64,000 nt of DNA. Origin: Tupaia tana. Its lineage: Eukaryota; Chordata; Mammalia; Scandentia; Tupaiidae. The DNA lies in assembly GCA_026018925.1 (NCBI GenBank), contig JAKSZU010000005.1, positions 81,953,398-82,017,397 of the forward strand, in the 5' to 3' direction. Below the pieces are notes generated by a model that was not told the DNA's origin, did not search any database, and was given only the letters and a program-made list of their open reading frames with translations. This document shows positions 45,335-55,569 of this stretch, one piece after another (positions within the stretch are counted from its first letter, which is position 1; each line of letters starts with the position of its first letter). The position numbers and the translations under genes are program-made.

Positions 45335-46385
45335 ATTTATTTTTAATTGGTTTTTCTTTTATATATTCAATCACATTATTTAGCTTACAAAGTGAATATT
45401 TCCTTTTTTTCCATATTTACCCCCATTTATTGTGTTTGTATATCTTTTAGTCAATCAGTTTCAGTCATAGAGTGCACACACTTTGGTGTATATTTAATGG
45501 GGACATACAATGTCTCTCCTTCATATCCAGGCTTGCCTCACTCAGCAGTAAATCTTCCATATTCTTCCACTTTCTGTCAAAAGCCAGGGTTTTGTTGTTT
45601 TTTTTTTTTTTTATGGCTGAATAGTATTCCATAGAGTATATGTGCCACAGTTTTTTAACCCATTCATCTGTTCAGGGGCATTTCGGTTGGTTCCCTGTCT
45701 TAGCAATTGTGAATAGTGCCACAATAAACATTGATGTGCAAGCACTTTTCCGATTAAGAATTCTGTCCTTTGGATAGATACCAAGGAGTGGGATTGCTGG
45801 ATCATATGGTAGTTCTATTTGTAGATTTTGGAGTAATCTCCAAATTGTTCTCCACAGTGACTGGACTAATTTATAATCCCACCAGCACTGTAACAGACTT
45901 CCCCTTTCACCACGTCCCCACCAGCACTTATTATTTTTTGTTTTTTTAAACTTAGACATTCTGACTGGAGTTAGGTGGTATCTCATTATTATTTTTAAAT
46001 ATAATTACACCATAAATATGTACAATTAGTATGCATTAGTTAAAAGTTACCTTAGTCATAGTTCCTTAACGCACAGCTTAATACTGTTCAGAGGGTGCTT
46101 TAGACACCATACAGCTAACTGTGGTTCCAATACATGCCTTAGTGGCTGAAAAAACATGCAAAGCTTTGATTTGCATCTTCCTTAGGATAAAGGATGTTGC
46201 ATCTTTTTTTTTTTCATATGATTTTTGGCTGTTTGTATATCTTCTTTAAAGAGTTGTCTGTTCAGCTCATTTGCCCATCCTTTAATTGGGTTGATTTTTT
46301 TGAGGGGAGGGGTGAGATGCTTGAGTTCCCTGTATAATCTGGTTATCAGTTCTTTATCTGAAGCATTTAAAATGAAATGAAATGA
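45335..46385 (-). mobile_element. L1 3' UTR plus end of ORF2, minus strand
   Basis: Starts with the same 3' UTR text as 44,841 (ATTCAATCACATTATTTAGC). It then reads 'atggctgaatagtattcc', 'gcaattgtgaatagtgcc', 'gtgggattgctggatcat' and 'gacattctgactggag', and after an interruption (about 45,985-46,160) 'ttgatttgcatc' and 'gcccatcctttaattggg'. ORF frames are broken. Confidence 0.8.
46070..46160 (+). repeat. Partial SINE head inside L1
   Basis: GCACAGCTTAATACTGTTCAG, CTAACTGTGGTTCCAATAC, GCCTTAGTGGCTGAAAAAAC fits a SINE head with B-box region. The preceding 45,985-46,065 resembles an L1MA 3' terminus in reverse. Confidence 0.6.
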
Positions 46386-46405
46386 AATTATATTAAACAC
46401 ACACA

Positions 46406-46556
46406 GAAAAAAAATGCAGGGCACATGCACACATGTCCAGGATCTTGACAAGATAAAGAAATGGAACCAAGAAAAACATTGCAGTGCAACTAAGCTCTGT
46501 TGGGGTATTCTCTGTCTCTCACTGTCTTTCTCTCTCTCTCTCTCACACACACATAA

Positions 46557-46588
<32 letters not shown>

Positions 46589-46620
46589 ACATACACACTG
46601 ACATAAAATAAAAATAGTTT
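46406..46620 (+). repeat. 5'-truncated SINE with CT/CA microsatellite
   Basis: GCAGGGCACATGCACACATG, GAAATGGAACCAAG, then TC and CA repeats at 46,530-46,600, ending ACATAAAATAAAAATAG. Confidence 0.75.
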
Positions 46621-46654
46621 AAAAACAAATTGCAGGATAATTAATATTAAAAAT

Positions 46655-46830
46655 AATATTTTAATGATTTTTGTCATAGGATAGGGGCTTTCACCATAGA
46701 AGAGAGAGACAGAGAGAGAGACAGTGAGAGGGAAAGTGAGAAATCATCCCCCGGGGATATAGCCATGCCCCAGTCTCTTCTCTTTCAGTCTCTTCCTGGG
46801 CTTTTGGGCAGGCATGCACACATGCTAACT
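46655..46830 (-). repeat. tRNA-derived SINE, head missing
   Basis: TTTTGTCATAGGATAGGGGC, GTGAGAAATCATCCCCCGGGG, GGCAGGCATGCACACATGC. It stops before the B box. Confidence 0.8.
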
Positions 46831-47133
46831 GATGCTAATGATGAAAGTAAGGACACATGTTACAGGCTTATTGATGGAATTGTTCAAGTACATTAGCATT
46901 AAACAAATAAACATCCTAGATTTTTGTGCAAGTAAGTGCTTTGCTATTATTTGGCAATTGTGTTTATTTTATTTATGTAATAATTATATCAATGTTTCTT
47001 AAAACTCCATTAAATATAGACTCATGTTAATCTATAAATTTGTCAAGCTTCAGTCAGATGCTGGAAAAAAATGAGTAACAGAATAACTGAATGAAGTCTA
47101 GTTGTGTTTCTAACATATTAGCAATAGTAAATT

Positions 47134-47360
47134 GGGGAGCTGGCTTGTGGTGCACTGGTAATGTCACTGTACCTACATGGGAAGGTCCTGGGTTCACTTC
47201 TTGGGCCTCCCTAAGCATTCAGAGCATGTGCAGTTGTTTCCGTGATCTGGGTGGGCTGAGACTGGGAGCTGTATCATGTGAGAAAGCCCTGTTGGGATGC
47301 TTATCTCTCTGTCTGTCTATGGGCAATCTCACGGAAGAAATCAATAAATAAACTTTTAAA
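47134..47360 (+). repeat. Second-group SINE, best copy
   Basis: GGGGAGCTGGCTTGTGGTGC, B-box-like GGGTTCACTTC, GGGTGGGCTGAGACTGGGAGC, GAGAAAGCCCTGTTGGGATGC, then ATCAATAAATAAACTTTT. Flanks at 46,831-47,133 and 47,361-47,719 are unassigned AT-rich DNA. Confidence 0.7.
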
Positions 47361-47827
47361 AATTATAATACATTTTGTAAATCAGAAATATTTAGTTGTA
47401 CTGACAGGAAGGTTATTTCTATCTTAGGGCAAAATATCCATTTTAGGTTTCCAAATTTGTAAAATAAGTCATCAGCCATATTTCAAAAAATGTTTTAAAG
47501 TAAAGGTTATGACAAAAGCATTTGGAAAAAGCTCAAAATATCTTTAAAGAGTAATGAAAGTGGATATTCTTGTCTTACTGCTGATCTTACAGTAAAAGTT
47601 CACAAATATTCATCATTCAATATACTATTAGCTGTGATTCTGTAATGCATATGTCTTTTATTGTGAGAAGGTATATTCCTTCTCTATGTATTTGAAAGTT
47701 TTTATTATGAAAAGATATTAAATGTGAAGATTCAATGCAATCCTATCAAGATTCCAATGTCCTTTGTCACAGAAATATGGAAAAAAATCCTAAAATATAC
47801 ACAGAATACAAAAGACTCTGAAAAGCT

Positions 47828-48083
47828 GGGAACCAGCAGTTGGCGTAATGGCTATGTCGCTGGACTCCCATGTAGTCGACCGCGGTTTGTGTCCTGTACA
47901 TGGTGGCTTAAAACACGCCGGGCACATGTGCGTGCGTGCCCAAGTTCCCAAGAGGAGAATGGAGGAGAAGGGGTTGTGGCGTGACCATCCCCCCTGGGGG
48001 GTGATTTCTCGCTTTCTGTCTGTCTCTCTCTGTCTGGCGAGCGCACGCGCCCTATAGCAAAAACCTCTCAAAAAAAAGAAAAA
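47828..48083 (+). repeat. tRNA-derived SINE with perfect 17-bp target duplication
   Basis: GGGAACCAGCAGTTGGCGTAATGG to GCGCCCTATAGCAAAAACC. AAAAGACTCTGAAAAGC lies at 47,810-47,826 and 48,084-48,100 without mismatch, so it is young. Its B box is GGTTTGTGTCC. Confidence 0.97.
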
Positions 48084-48198
48084 AAAAGACTCTGAAAAGC
48101 CAAAACAATCTTGACACCCACTCCCCCCCCAAAAAAGGAAGTTGGAGGTAGCTGATTTCAAAATAAATTATAAAACCATAGTAATCAAAACATTACAT

Positions 48199-48453
48199 GG
48201 GACCTGCAGATGGCATAATGGTTAGTTACATCACTAGATTCCCATGTGGTCTACTACAGTTCAAGTCCTAGACTCGGTACTTAAAACTCACATTGGGTGC
48301 ATGTGCATTCATGCCCAAGATCCCAAGAAGAGAATGGAGGAGAAGAGATTGTGGCATGGCCGTGCCCCTTGCAGGATGATTTCTCACTTTCTGTCCCTCT
48401 GTCTCTCTGGCAAGTGCACACATACTCTATAGAAAAAAAATAAAAACAAATGA
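48199..48453 (+). repeat. tRNA-derived SINE in L1
   Basis: GGGACCTGCAGATGGCATAATGG, B-box relative AGTTCAAGTCC, end ACTCTATAGAAAAAAAATAAAAAC. Confidence 0.93.
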
Positions 48454-48785
48454 AAACACAGCATGGTCATAAAAAAAGAGGTATAAATCAATTGAAGAGA
48501 GGAAAAGAACCCAGATTAAACCCACATATTTATAGTCAATTGATTTTTGATAAAGGTGCCAAGAACACCCCATTGGAAAGTACAGGTTTTCAACAAATTA
48601 TGATGAGAAAAGTAGAAATCTACATATAGCAGAATAAAATTAGACACATATCCCACATCATATGCAAAAATTAAATCAAGATTGTTTAATGAATTAAACA
48701 GAACATGGAAAAATATATCACTATAAAGAAAAAAAAACTATAATGAGAAAGCTCCACAACATTGATCTGGGTAATGACATGTTTT

Positions 48786-49065
48786 TTTCCCATAGGTTTT
48801 TTCCATAGGGTGCATCAGCTTGCTGGAGAGAGAGAGAGATAAAGAAAGAGATGGAGAGAGAGAGACAGCAAGAGGCAAAGTGAGAAATCACCTCCCGGGG
48901 AGGATGGCCATGACACAATCTCTTCTCCCCCTTTCTCCTCCCGGGACTTTGGGCACTCATGCACATGTGCCCAGTGTGAATATCAAGCCTCCATGTTTGT
49001 GATTTGAGCCATGATCCACCATATGGGAGTCCAGTGCCTTAATCACCATGCCACTTCCTGGGCCC
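48786..49065 (-). repeat. tRNA-derived SINE in L1
   Basis: CATAGGGTGCATCAGCTTGC, GTGAGAAATCACCTCCCGGGG, ending CCACTTCCTGGGCCC. GGTAATGACATGTTTTT / GGTAATGATTTTTAA flank it. Confidence 0.92.
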
Positions 49066-49574
49066 AAGGTAATGATTTTTAATAGTACCCAAAAAGTAAA
49101 GGTGATGAAAGTAAAATTAGACAAATGGAATTGCATCAAACGAAAAAGCTTCTGCACTGAAAAGGAAATAATTAACAGAGTGAAGACACTACCCATGGAT
49201 TAAGGAAAAATATTTCCGAACCATACAACCTATAAAGGCATAGTATCTAAAATATATAGGAAAATGAAACAACCAAATAGCAAACAAATAACTCAATCAA
49301 AAATGGGCAAAATACCCAGAGATATTGCTCAAAAGAAGATAGCAAGTGGCTGAATAATATTTCCAAAAATGCTCAAAATCACTAATAATCAGAGAAATGC
49401 ATATTAAAACCACAGTGAGATATCACCTCACACCTATTAGAATAATCAGAAAGAAAAAGATAAGTGTTGGTGTGGATATGGAGAAAATAAAATTCCGGTA
49501 TACTGTTTGTGGGAGTGTATATCAGTACAGCAATGATGCAAAACAGTAGGAAAATAATTAGAAATGGAACTACC

Positions 49575-49800
49575 AGACGGTCTTGATGGTACAAAAGTAA
49601 TGTATTGATTAAGTGATGCTCAATTCATATGGAAGATTGAGGGTTCAGTTCCCCAGTTGACTTGTACATGCCAATGATCCTGTCTTGCTAGGAAGGCTGG
49701 TGGAGGGTGGGGTTTGACCCAGAGTAAGACCCTGTTGAAGATACTTGTGTTTTTCTTTCCTGTTGCTCGCTCTCCTAAAGTAAATAAATTAAAAAAAAAA
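49575..49800 (+). repeat. Composite SINE (tRNA-like head, Alu-like body)
   Basis: GTCTTGATGGTACAAAAG, TCATATGGAAGATTGAGGGTTC, then GTACATGCCAATGATCC and AGAGTAAGACCCTGTTGAAG, ending AAGTAAATAAATTAAAAA. Confidence 0.68.
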
Positions 49801-50175
49801 TTTTGAAGTCTTTGCCACAGGGCACGTGCATTTGGGAGAGAGACAGAAAAAGACAGTGAGAAGAAAAATGAGAAATCACCTTCCCCAGTAGGGGTGGCCA
49901 CACTGTAACCCCTTTTCTCTAAATTTCCTCCTGGAATTTTGGGCATATACACGTGATTTTCAAGCCACCTGGTCTGGGCCCCAAACTTTAGCAAGAAATG
50001 AGAAATCATCCCCACTAGGGGAGATGGTCAATCCACAGTTCTCCTTCATTTTCCTCCTAGGATTTTGGTCACTCATGCACACCCACCTGGCATGAGTTTC
50101 AATCTGTTGGGTCCAGGACTTGCGGTTGGTCCTGTGGGAGTCCAGCACCCCAACCACTATACCACTTGCTGGCCC
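49801..50175 (-). repeat. tRNA-derived SINE with about 130-bp internal duplication
   Basis: The body GAGAAATCACC...CCACCTGGTCTGGGCCCC (49,870-49,980) is repeated as GAGAAATCATC...GGGTCCAGGACTTG (50,000-50,120). There is only one SINE head (ending CCACTTGCTGGCCC) and one T-side end. Confidence 0.85.
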
Positions 50176-50184
50176 ATCCACTTT

Positions 50185-50610
50185 CTTAATACTGTCACAT
50201 GCGAATTTAGGGGTGACACATTTAAACCATAACACTCAGAAGAACAGAAAGTAGAATGGTGGCTGTCAGAAGCTGGAGGGTCAGGGATGTTGGGGAGACA
50301 ATGGAAAAGGGGAAATGTTGTTCAATAGATATAGTTACAGTCAGACAGGAGGAATTAGTCTTAGTGGTCTATAATAAAGCAGGGTGGCCATAGTAATGCT
50401 AAGAATGTATAGTTAAAAATCAATTAAAACTAAAGTTTAAATGTGTTCACCACAGAAAGATGCTCTTCTGGGGAGATAGCAAACATGTTAATTAGCTTGA
50501 TACAGTCTTTCCACAGTATGCATATATCAAAACATTATATTGTACCTCATAAGTATATATGATTTTTATTTGCTATGTAAATAAATGAAGTTTTTAAAAA
50601 AATAAACAAT
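50185..50610 (+). mobile_element. L1 3' UTR (L1MA/MB-like)
   Basis: 'agaacagaaagtagaatggtgg' (50,239), 'gaagctggagggtcaggga', 'caaaacattatattgtacc' and AAATAAATGAAG tail follow the classic old L1 3' UTR. Confidence 0.8.
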
Positions 50611-50734
50611 ATTTTTGGCAAGAGAACATAACTGATCTTGTTTGTGAGAGTGATGCACTTCTTAAATGTTAAATTACAAAATAAAACCATTTTTAAATAC
50701 TTTGGCCAATGCTCAGCAACAATGGCTTGTTCTT

Positions 50735-51015
50735 CTTCTTTTTATTTATTTTTTTTTTTTGGAGAGGTTGTTGCTATAGGGAACGCGTGTGCTCGCCAGA
50801 CAGACAGAGAGAGACAGAGAGATAGAAAAGGAGAAATCACCCCCCCCAGGGGGGATGACCACACCGCAATCCCTTCTCCTCCATTCTCCTCTCGGGATCT
50901 GGGGCACGCACGCACATGCACCCAGCATGAGTTTAAGCCACTGGGTCCGGGACTCGAACCATGGTCGACCACGTGGGAGTCTAGCGAGACAGCCATTACG
51001 CTAACTGCCAGTTCC
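50735..51015 (-). repeat. tRNA-derived SINE, well preserved with intact B box
   Basis: GGAGAGGTTGTTGCTATAGGG, CACCCCCCCCAGGGGGG, reversed B box GGACTCGAACC intact. AACAATGGCTTGTTCT and AGCAATGGCTTGTTCT flank it as target duplications. Confidence 0.97.
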
Positions 51016-51032
51016 AGCAATGGCTTGTTCTA

Positions 51033-51300
51033 AGACACTAGATACTGCAAGCAGGCTAGGACTTGGAAGGGATGGATTCAATTCTTGGTTGAACCAAAGG
51101 TCAGGCATGGTAGTATGTGCCTGTAATCTCAGGGATTTAGGAAGCTGAGACAGAGGGTCAGGAACTACACTATGGCCTGAGCAATATCACAAAACCCTCT
51201 TTAAAAAAAAAAAAGCTAGTCATAGTGGCATGTGCCTAAACTCCCTGCTCAGAGGAATATTAGAACCTGATGAGACACTGTCTAAAGAGAAGAGCCTATG
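51033..51300 (+). repeat. Alu-like dimeric SINE with an extra 5' segment
   Basis: After a head-like part (51,033-51,105, with 'ggattcaattcttgg') comes GGCATGGTAGTATGTGCCTG, TAATCTCAGGGATTTAGGAAG and CTGAGACAGAGG, clearly 7SL/Alu-related. An A run at 51,202-51,213 is followed by a second arm, AGTCATAGTGGCATGTGCC, and GATGAGACACTGTC. Confidence 0.8.
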
Positions 51301-51435
51301 ATTAAAAATCTAATAATTCATTATAACAATAACACTTGGGCAAAAATAATTTGCTTGTTTTGTGGCATGCAGCATTTTAAATAATAACTACATTTATTAC
51401 CAAACATTTCACAACTACATACACAATCAAGCTTT

Positions 51436-51659
51436 TATTTCATTTTTTTAAGAGTTTTTGTCTTAGGGCATGTGTGCTCACTGGAGAAAGAGACAGAGAC
51501 AGTGAGATGGAAATTGAGAAATCATTCCCCAAGAGGCAGGGCCATGCCACAGTCACTTCTTCATTCTTCTCCTGGGATCCTGGGCGTCATGAGTTTCAAA
51601 GCACCAGTCTGACCATGAGGGAGTCCAGCGACAGAACTGCTATGCCAGAAACTGGCCTC
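51436..51659 (-). repeat. tRNA-derived SINE
   Basis: AGAGTTTTTGTCTTAGGGC, GAGAAATCATTCCCC, ending GCCAGAAACTGGCCTC. Part of the B-box region is deleted. Confidence 0.85.
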
Positions 51660-51839
51660 ACAAATAAACTTTTTCAATATTGGGATGATACATTTTTTTA
51701 AATAATAAAAACAGGATAAAAACACATTGAGAGTAGGAAATTATTTTAAGGATTGAATTCTTAATCTTCTTTACCAAGGTAGATTATTCAAAAGATGAAG
51801 AAATATTTTATTATCTATTGCTAAGAAACTTTGTCATTT

Positions 51840-52100
51840 AGCCAAGCTTGTAGCCTAGTGGTAAGGGAACTGTTTCCACCATGGTCAACCGTGATTCCAA
51901 TCCTGACTCTGGCAGCTTGACACACACCCTAGGGCATGAGCGCTTGCCCCAAATTCTGACAGGATGGAGAACTCCAGAAGGTATTGCAACTTGACCATGC
52001 CCCAGGAGTTGGCGCTTTCTCCCTCTCCCTCTCCCTCTCTGTCTCCATGTTTCTCTCTGGTAAGTGCACATACCCTCTGGCTATTAAAATTTTAAAAAAT
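51840..52100 (+). repeat. tRNA-derived SINE
   Basis: GCCAAGCTTGTAGCCTAGTGG head, CCATGCCCCAGG, CCCTCT repeats, end CATACCCTCTGGCTATTAAAA. GAAACTTTGTCATTT flanks both sides (about 51,825 and 52,102). Confidence 0.9.
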
Positions 52101-52999
52101 GGAAACTTTGTCATTTTAACAGAAAGAAAAATGGACTTTAGAGTTTCATCACTACACTGTTAAGGTCATTAAAACAAGAACAAAAACAACTAACCCTTAA
52201 ATACGTCCATATAGTATTAGCTGACTTTGACCTTGAAATATAAAATTAATTTTCACAAACCTGAAGCTTTCTTTTTCCATCTATTGTTGTCTTATTCTTT
52301 CCCTATTTCTCATTCTACTGTAGGAGAAAGTTACTTTATTCCCTTAACAATAACACATCCTACATTTCTTGTATACTTTGATGTAAAATTACATCCTGCT
52401 CTCTTACCATACTTTGTATACAAAGTTGTTTTTCTCTTCCTCTCTTATTGCTTCTAGTAAACTGCATATTTCATTTTTATCTTGGTCAAGGGTGAACGGA
52501 AACATTTCAGCTCCCCCTGGAGATAAGAATAACGCTAAACTAGTCCAGTGTTTAGATAAACTTATTCTAGACAGGAACTAAAAGAAATATGGTTGAAATC
52601 AGTGAAGCACACCATTGATTTTATGTTATAAAACATTGAGATTTTAAGAAATCTAAAAACCAATAAATATATATGTCTTATTTTTCTTGTCTTTTTAATT
52701 CATAGACATTTTCTTAGATATTAAAGAGGCAAGGCCTTAAACCTAAGATGATGGTAAAAGTTTTGAGACAAATGAAAAGTAAATGGGTTTACCTAAGTCC
52801 TATCACCATCAGGCTTATATTCTCTACACCATCCAGTTTGATATGCTGTCAAAACACCTATTTTAATTTTTTTCTCTGAGTTCAGATTGGCTCACTGGAA
52901 AAAAAATGTATGTATACCTATATCTGTTATTAAAATGTCTCTATTTTTCTTTCTGCATTAAAAAAATTTTTATTGTGATTTCTCGTTTCCATATAATCC
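52101..52999. other. No recognised feature
   Basis: AT-rich, unassigned. Several pyrimidine-rich stretches but no exon-like open frame. Confidence 0.4.
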
Positions 53000-53916
53000 T
53001 TGGACATCTTTTGGGGATACAGAATGTTTTTTTTTTTTTTTCAAAGAATGCATGTAGAATGTAATAAATCAATGATGCTGACACATTCATCATATACAAT
53101 ATTGTGCATTACATTATGTTTTTTTTCCTACGGTGTGGTACATCCTTGCATAACCTATTCTAGTTTTTTACTTGCATATTTGTATCTCATGAATATTCTT
53201 CCTGAACCCCCAACTGCCACTCCCATGGACCTTCTGGGATCCACCATTAGTCTCCATTTTTATGGCCTTGAGTCCTTCAGATTCTGCCACAGAGCATGGA
53301 CCTATGATATATATTATGCAAAGACATACACTATGCCTTTTATAACCTGGCTTATTTCACCTAGCAATATATTCTAGGTTTATCTACTTTGTGTTAAACG
53401 ACAGCATCTTGTTTTACTTTATGACTAAGTAATATTTCAATTGTGTGTATGTGCCACATTTTCATAATTCATCAGTTTGGGAGCACTTAGGTTGAGCCTA
53501 TGTCTTAGCTATTGTGAAAAATGCTGCAATAAACATGGATGTGCAAATCTTGGACAGAGTGATTTTCTTGAAAAAATATCCAAGAATGATATCACAGGGT
53601 CCTATGGAAGTTCTATTTTTAGATTTTTGAGAAACTTTCTTTTTTTTTCCCACAGTGATTTTACTAATTTACAATCCCATCAGAAAGATCAAGGATACCC
53701 CTTTTCCACAATCTCACCAGTCTTAGTCTTGGTTTTTTGTTTTTTGAAGTTTACTTAGATTGGGGTTAGATGATATACCTCACTGTAGTTTTTATTTGCA
53801 TTAAACTTATGATAGGATATGTTGTCCTTCTTATATAAGATGCTTTTGAGCCATTTTTATGTCTTACTTCAAGAGTCTTCAGATCATGGTTTAGTTTTAA
53901 ATTGTATTATTAGGAT

Positions 53917-53955
<39 letters not shown>

Positions 53956-54025
53956 TTTTTCCTTCTGGATAAGCTGTTTGAGTTCCTTAAGTGTCCTGGT
54001 TGTCCATCTCTTATCAGAAATATAG

Positions 54026-55192
54026 TTTACAGGCTGCTGCTCAGTAATCCCGCCAGGTGTTGGGCTCTGGGCTTTCCAGCTGGGAAGTCTGACTCCCCTG
54101 GCCACCACGATCCTCCCTGGATCAGCAGCAGTCTCGGTGCAGCTCGCCTCAGAGTGCCCGGGTCACCCATAGGCAGCAGCTCAGGCCATGACAACTAATT
54201 ACAGCCAGAAGCAGCGAAACGAGCTGTAGGCTCTGGAGCCCACCTACCCAGACTCCTTCACAGCTTGATTGTAGACTGATCCAATTCTCCTAACAACTAG
54301 TCTTCCAAAATACAAATGGACTCTCCTGATACCACATTCTCCCTCAGGAGTGCTTCACTTGATAAGGTCCTGCTAAGTTTATCAGAAAATCCGCCTGGTT
54401 TCACCATTGCTGTGACATCTGAGGCTGGAGAAAATGAAACTGTCCAGACTACTCTCAAATTTACATACAGTGAAAAATACCCAGATGAAGTCCACTGGAT
54501 GAAATATTTTCCCAGGAAAATCTAGAAGATAATGATGTCACAGACATTTGAAAATTATTAGCATTACAGGCTGAAGAAAATCTTGATGACTTTTACTCTA
54601 GTGACAGCCATGCAAGAATAATTAAACAAAATAGTAGATCGGATAGAAACTAGAAGAGTGGAAGAAAAGAAACAAAAAGAAAAGGAAGCAGAAGAAGTTG
54701 AAAAGCCATTACTCCATGGCACTCCTGTTACGATTGAAAAGTTCTTACATTGGAAGGCTAAGTTTGATGCAGAACTCTTGGAAATCAAAAAGAAATGGAT
54801 GAAAGAAGAAGTAGGAAAAAAACAATCAAGTGGGAAGCATTTGTTTGAAACAGATCATAATCTTGACTCTTCTGATATCCAGGTTTTGGAGGATGCTGGA
54901 AACAATGTGGAGGTAGATGAGTCTTTGTTCCAGGAAATAGAAGACTCGGAGCTAGAGGATGATGAAGACAATCCAGATTATAATCCTGCTGACCCAGAGT
55001 GTGATGCAACTGACTAACTTGTCCCTATCTGCAAAGAGGCTTGACTGCCACAGCATCTGTGGCTATGCTTAGAAGGTTTTGATTTGCATTTTTTCCTAAG
55101 AAAATATAATTATCAGGAGAATATTCTTCTGGTAACCTTTGCCATTGAACATAATAAACTGACCTTAAAATTTCAAATTTAAAAAAAGAAAA
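54026..55192 (+). pseudogene. RWDD1P: Processed pseudogene of RWDD1 (RWD domain-containing protein 1)
   Basis: This is an intronless, poly(A)-tailed copy of RWDD1 mRNA. The parent protein (about 243 residues, also called DFRP2) has an N-terminal RWD domain and an acidic C-terminal tail and binds the GTPase DRG2. The original ATG is at 54,188, but a TAG stop falls after 13 codons. RWD-domain sequence resumes at about 54,378 (LSENPPGFTIAVTSEAGE). A frameshift follows at about 54,489 after KYPDE, then further small deletions near 54,545-54,630. The C-terminal part (EEKKQKEKEAEEVEK to NPDYNPADPE) is open from about 54,660 to the TAA at 55,015. An AATAAA at 55,153 and an impure A tract (about 55,177-55,196) follow. 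Flanking direct repeats AGAAATATAG (54,016-54,025) and AGAAATGTAG (55,193-55,202) mark L1-mediated insertion into an older minus-strand L1. A 114-bp block at 54,264-54,377 is absent from the standard coding sequence. The copy cannot make the normal protein. The RWDD1 identity is from recognised protein similarity and I am confident of it. Confidence 0.93.
54264..54377 (+). other. Extra 114-bp block inside the RWDD1 retrocopy
   Basis: The coding sequence runs normally to the codons for PDSFT, then 114 bp of unrelated sequence intervenes before LSENPP. The block ends in AAG and contains stops in the original frame. It also has an ATG at 54,316 that reads in frame into the RWD domain for about 69 codons, until the downstream frameshift. 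Its position matches where I expect the exon 1/exon 2 junction of RWDD1, so a cassette exon in the parental transcript is the simplest explanation. The exon boundary is from memory. Confidence 0.6.
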
Positions 55193-55353
55193 AGAAATGT
55201 AGATTGCAAATGTCTTCTCCCATTTTGTGTGTTATCTCTTTACTCCCTTTACTGTTTCTTTGTTGTACAGAAGCTTTTTAGCTTTATGTTAGCCAGCTTG
55301 TCCATTTTTGGTTTTGTTGCTTGTGCTTTAGGGAGCTTATTTAAGAAATCTTT

Positions 55354-55569
55354 GGGAGCCGGTAGGTGGCATGGTGACTAAGGCATTGGACTCCCACATG
55401 CCCACCAAGGCTCAACTCCCAACCTGGTGGCTTGCTTTCTCACTTTCCCTCTCTCTCTGTCTTTCTCTGGTGAGTATATTTACCCTATAGCAAATTTAAA
55501 AAAAAATGATCAAATGATAATGATAATGAAATTAAATAAGTAATTCTTCAAAAAAAAAAAAAAAAAAGA
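55354..55569 (+). repeat. tRNA-derived SINE, short subfamily, inside L1
   Basis: It starts GGGAGCCGGTAGGTGGC and jumps from GGTGGCTTG straight to CTTTCTCACTTTCC, so it lacks the middle body. The tail is A-rich. The direct repeat AAGAAATCTT lies at about 55,343 and again at about 55,570, inside L1 sequence. Confidence 0.85.

Larger units (their letters stand above)
47720..49575 (+). mobile_element. L1 ORF2 3' part, plus strand, interrupted by three SINEs
   Basis: 'caatgcaatcctatcaag', 'aaaaccatagtaatcaaaac', 'gatttttgataaaggtgcc', 'ttctgcactgaaaaggaaa', 'agaaatgcatattaaaacc', 'gagatatcacctcacacc' are in normal L1 order. Stops throughout. Confidence 0.88.

Noticed and set aside
44821-45420. 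Local duplication of about 60 bp (44,841 and 45,354)
   Set aside because: Both are copies of the same L1 3' UTR from separate or nested L1 insertions, so a segmental duplication is not needed.
54316-55017. Functional RWDD1-like gene
   Set aside because: Stop after 13 codons, frameshift after KYPDE and further deletions. Poly(A) and target duplications show a processed copy.
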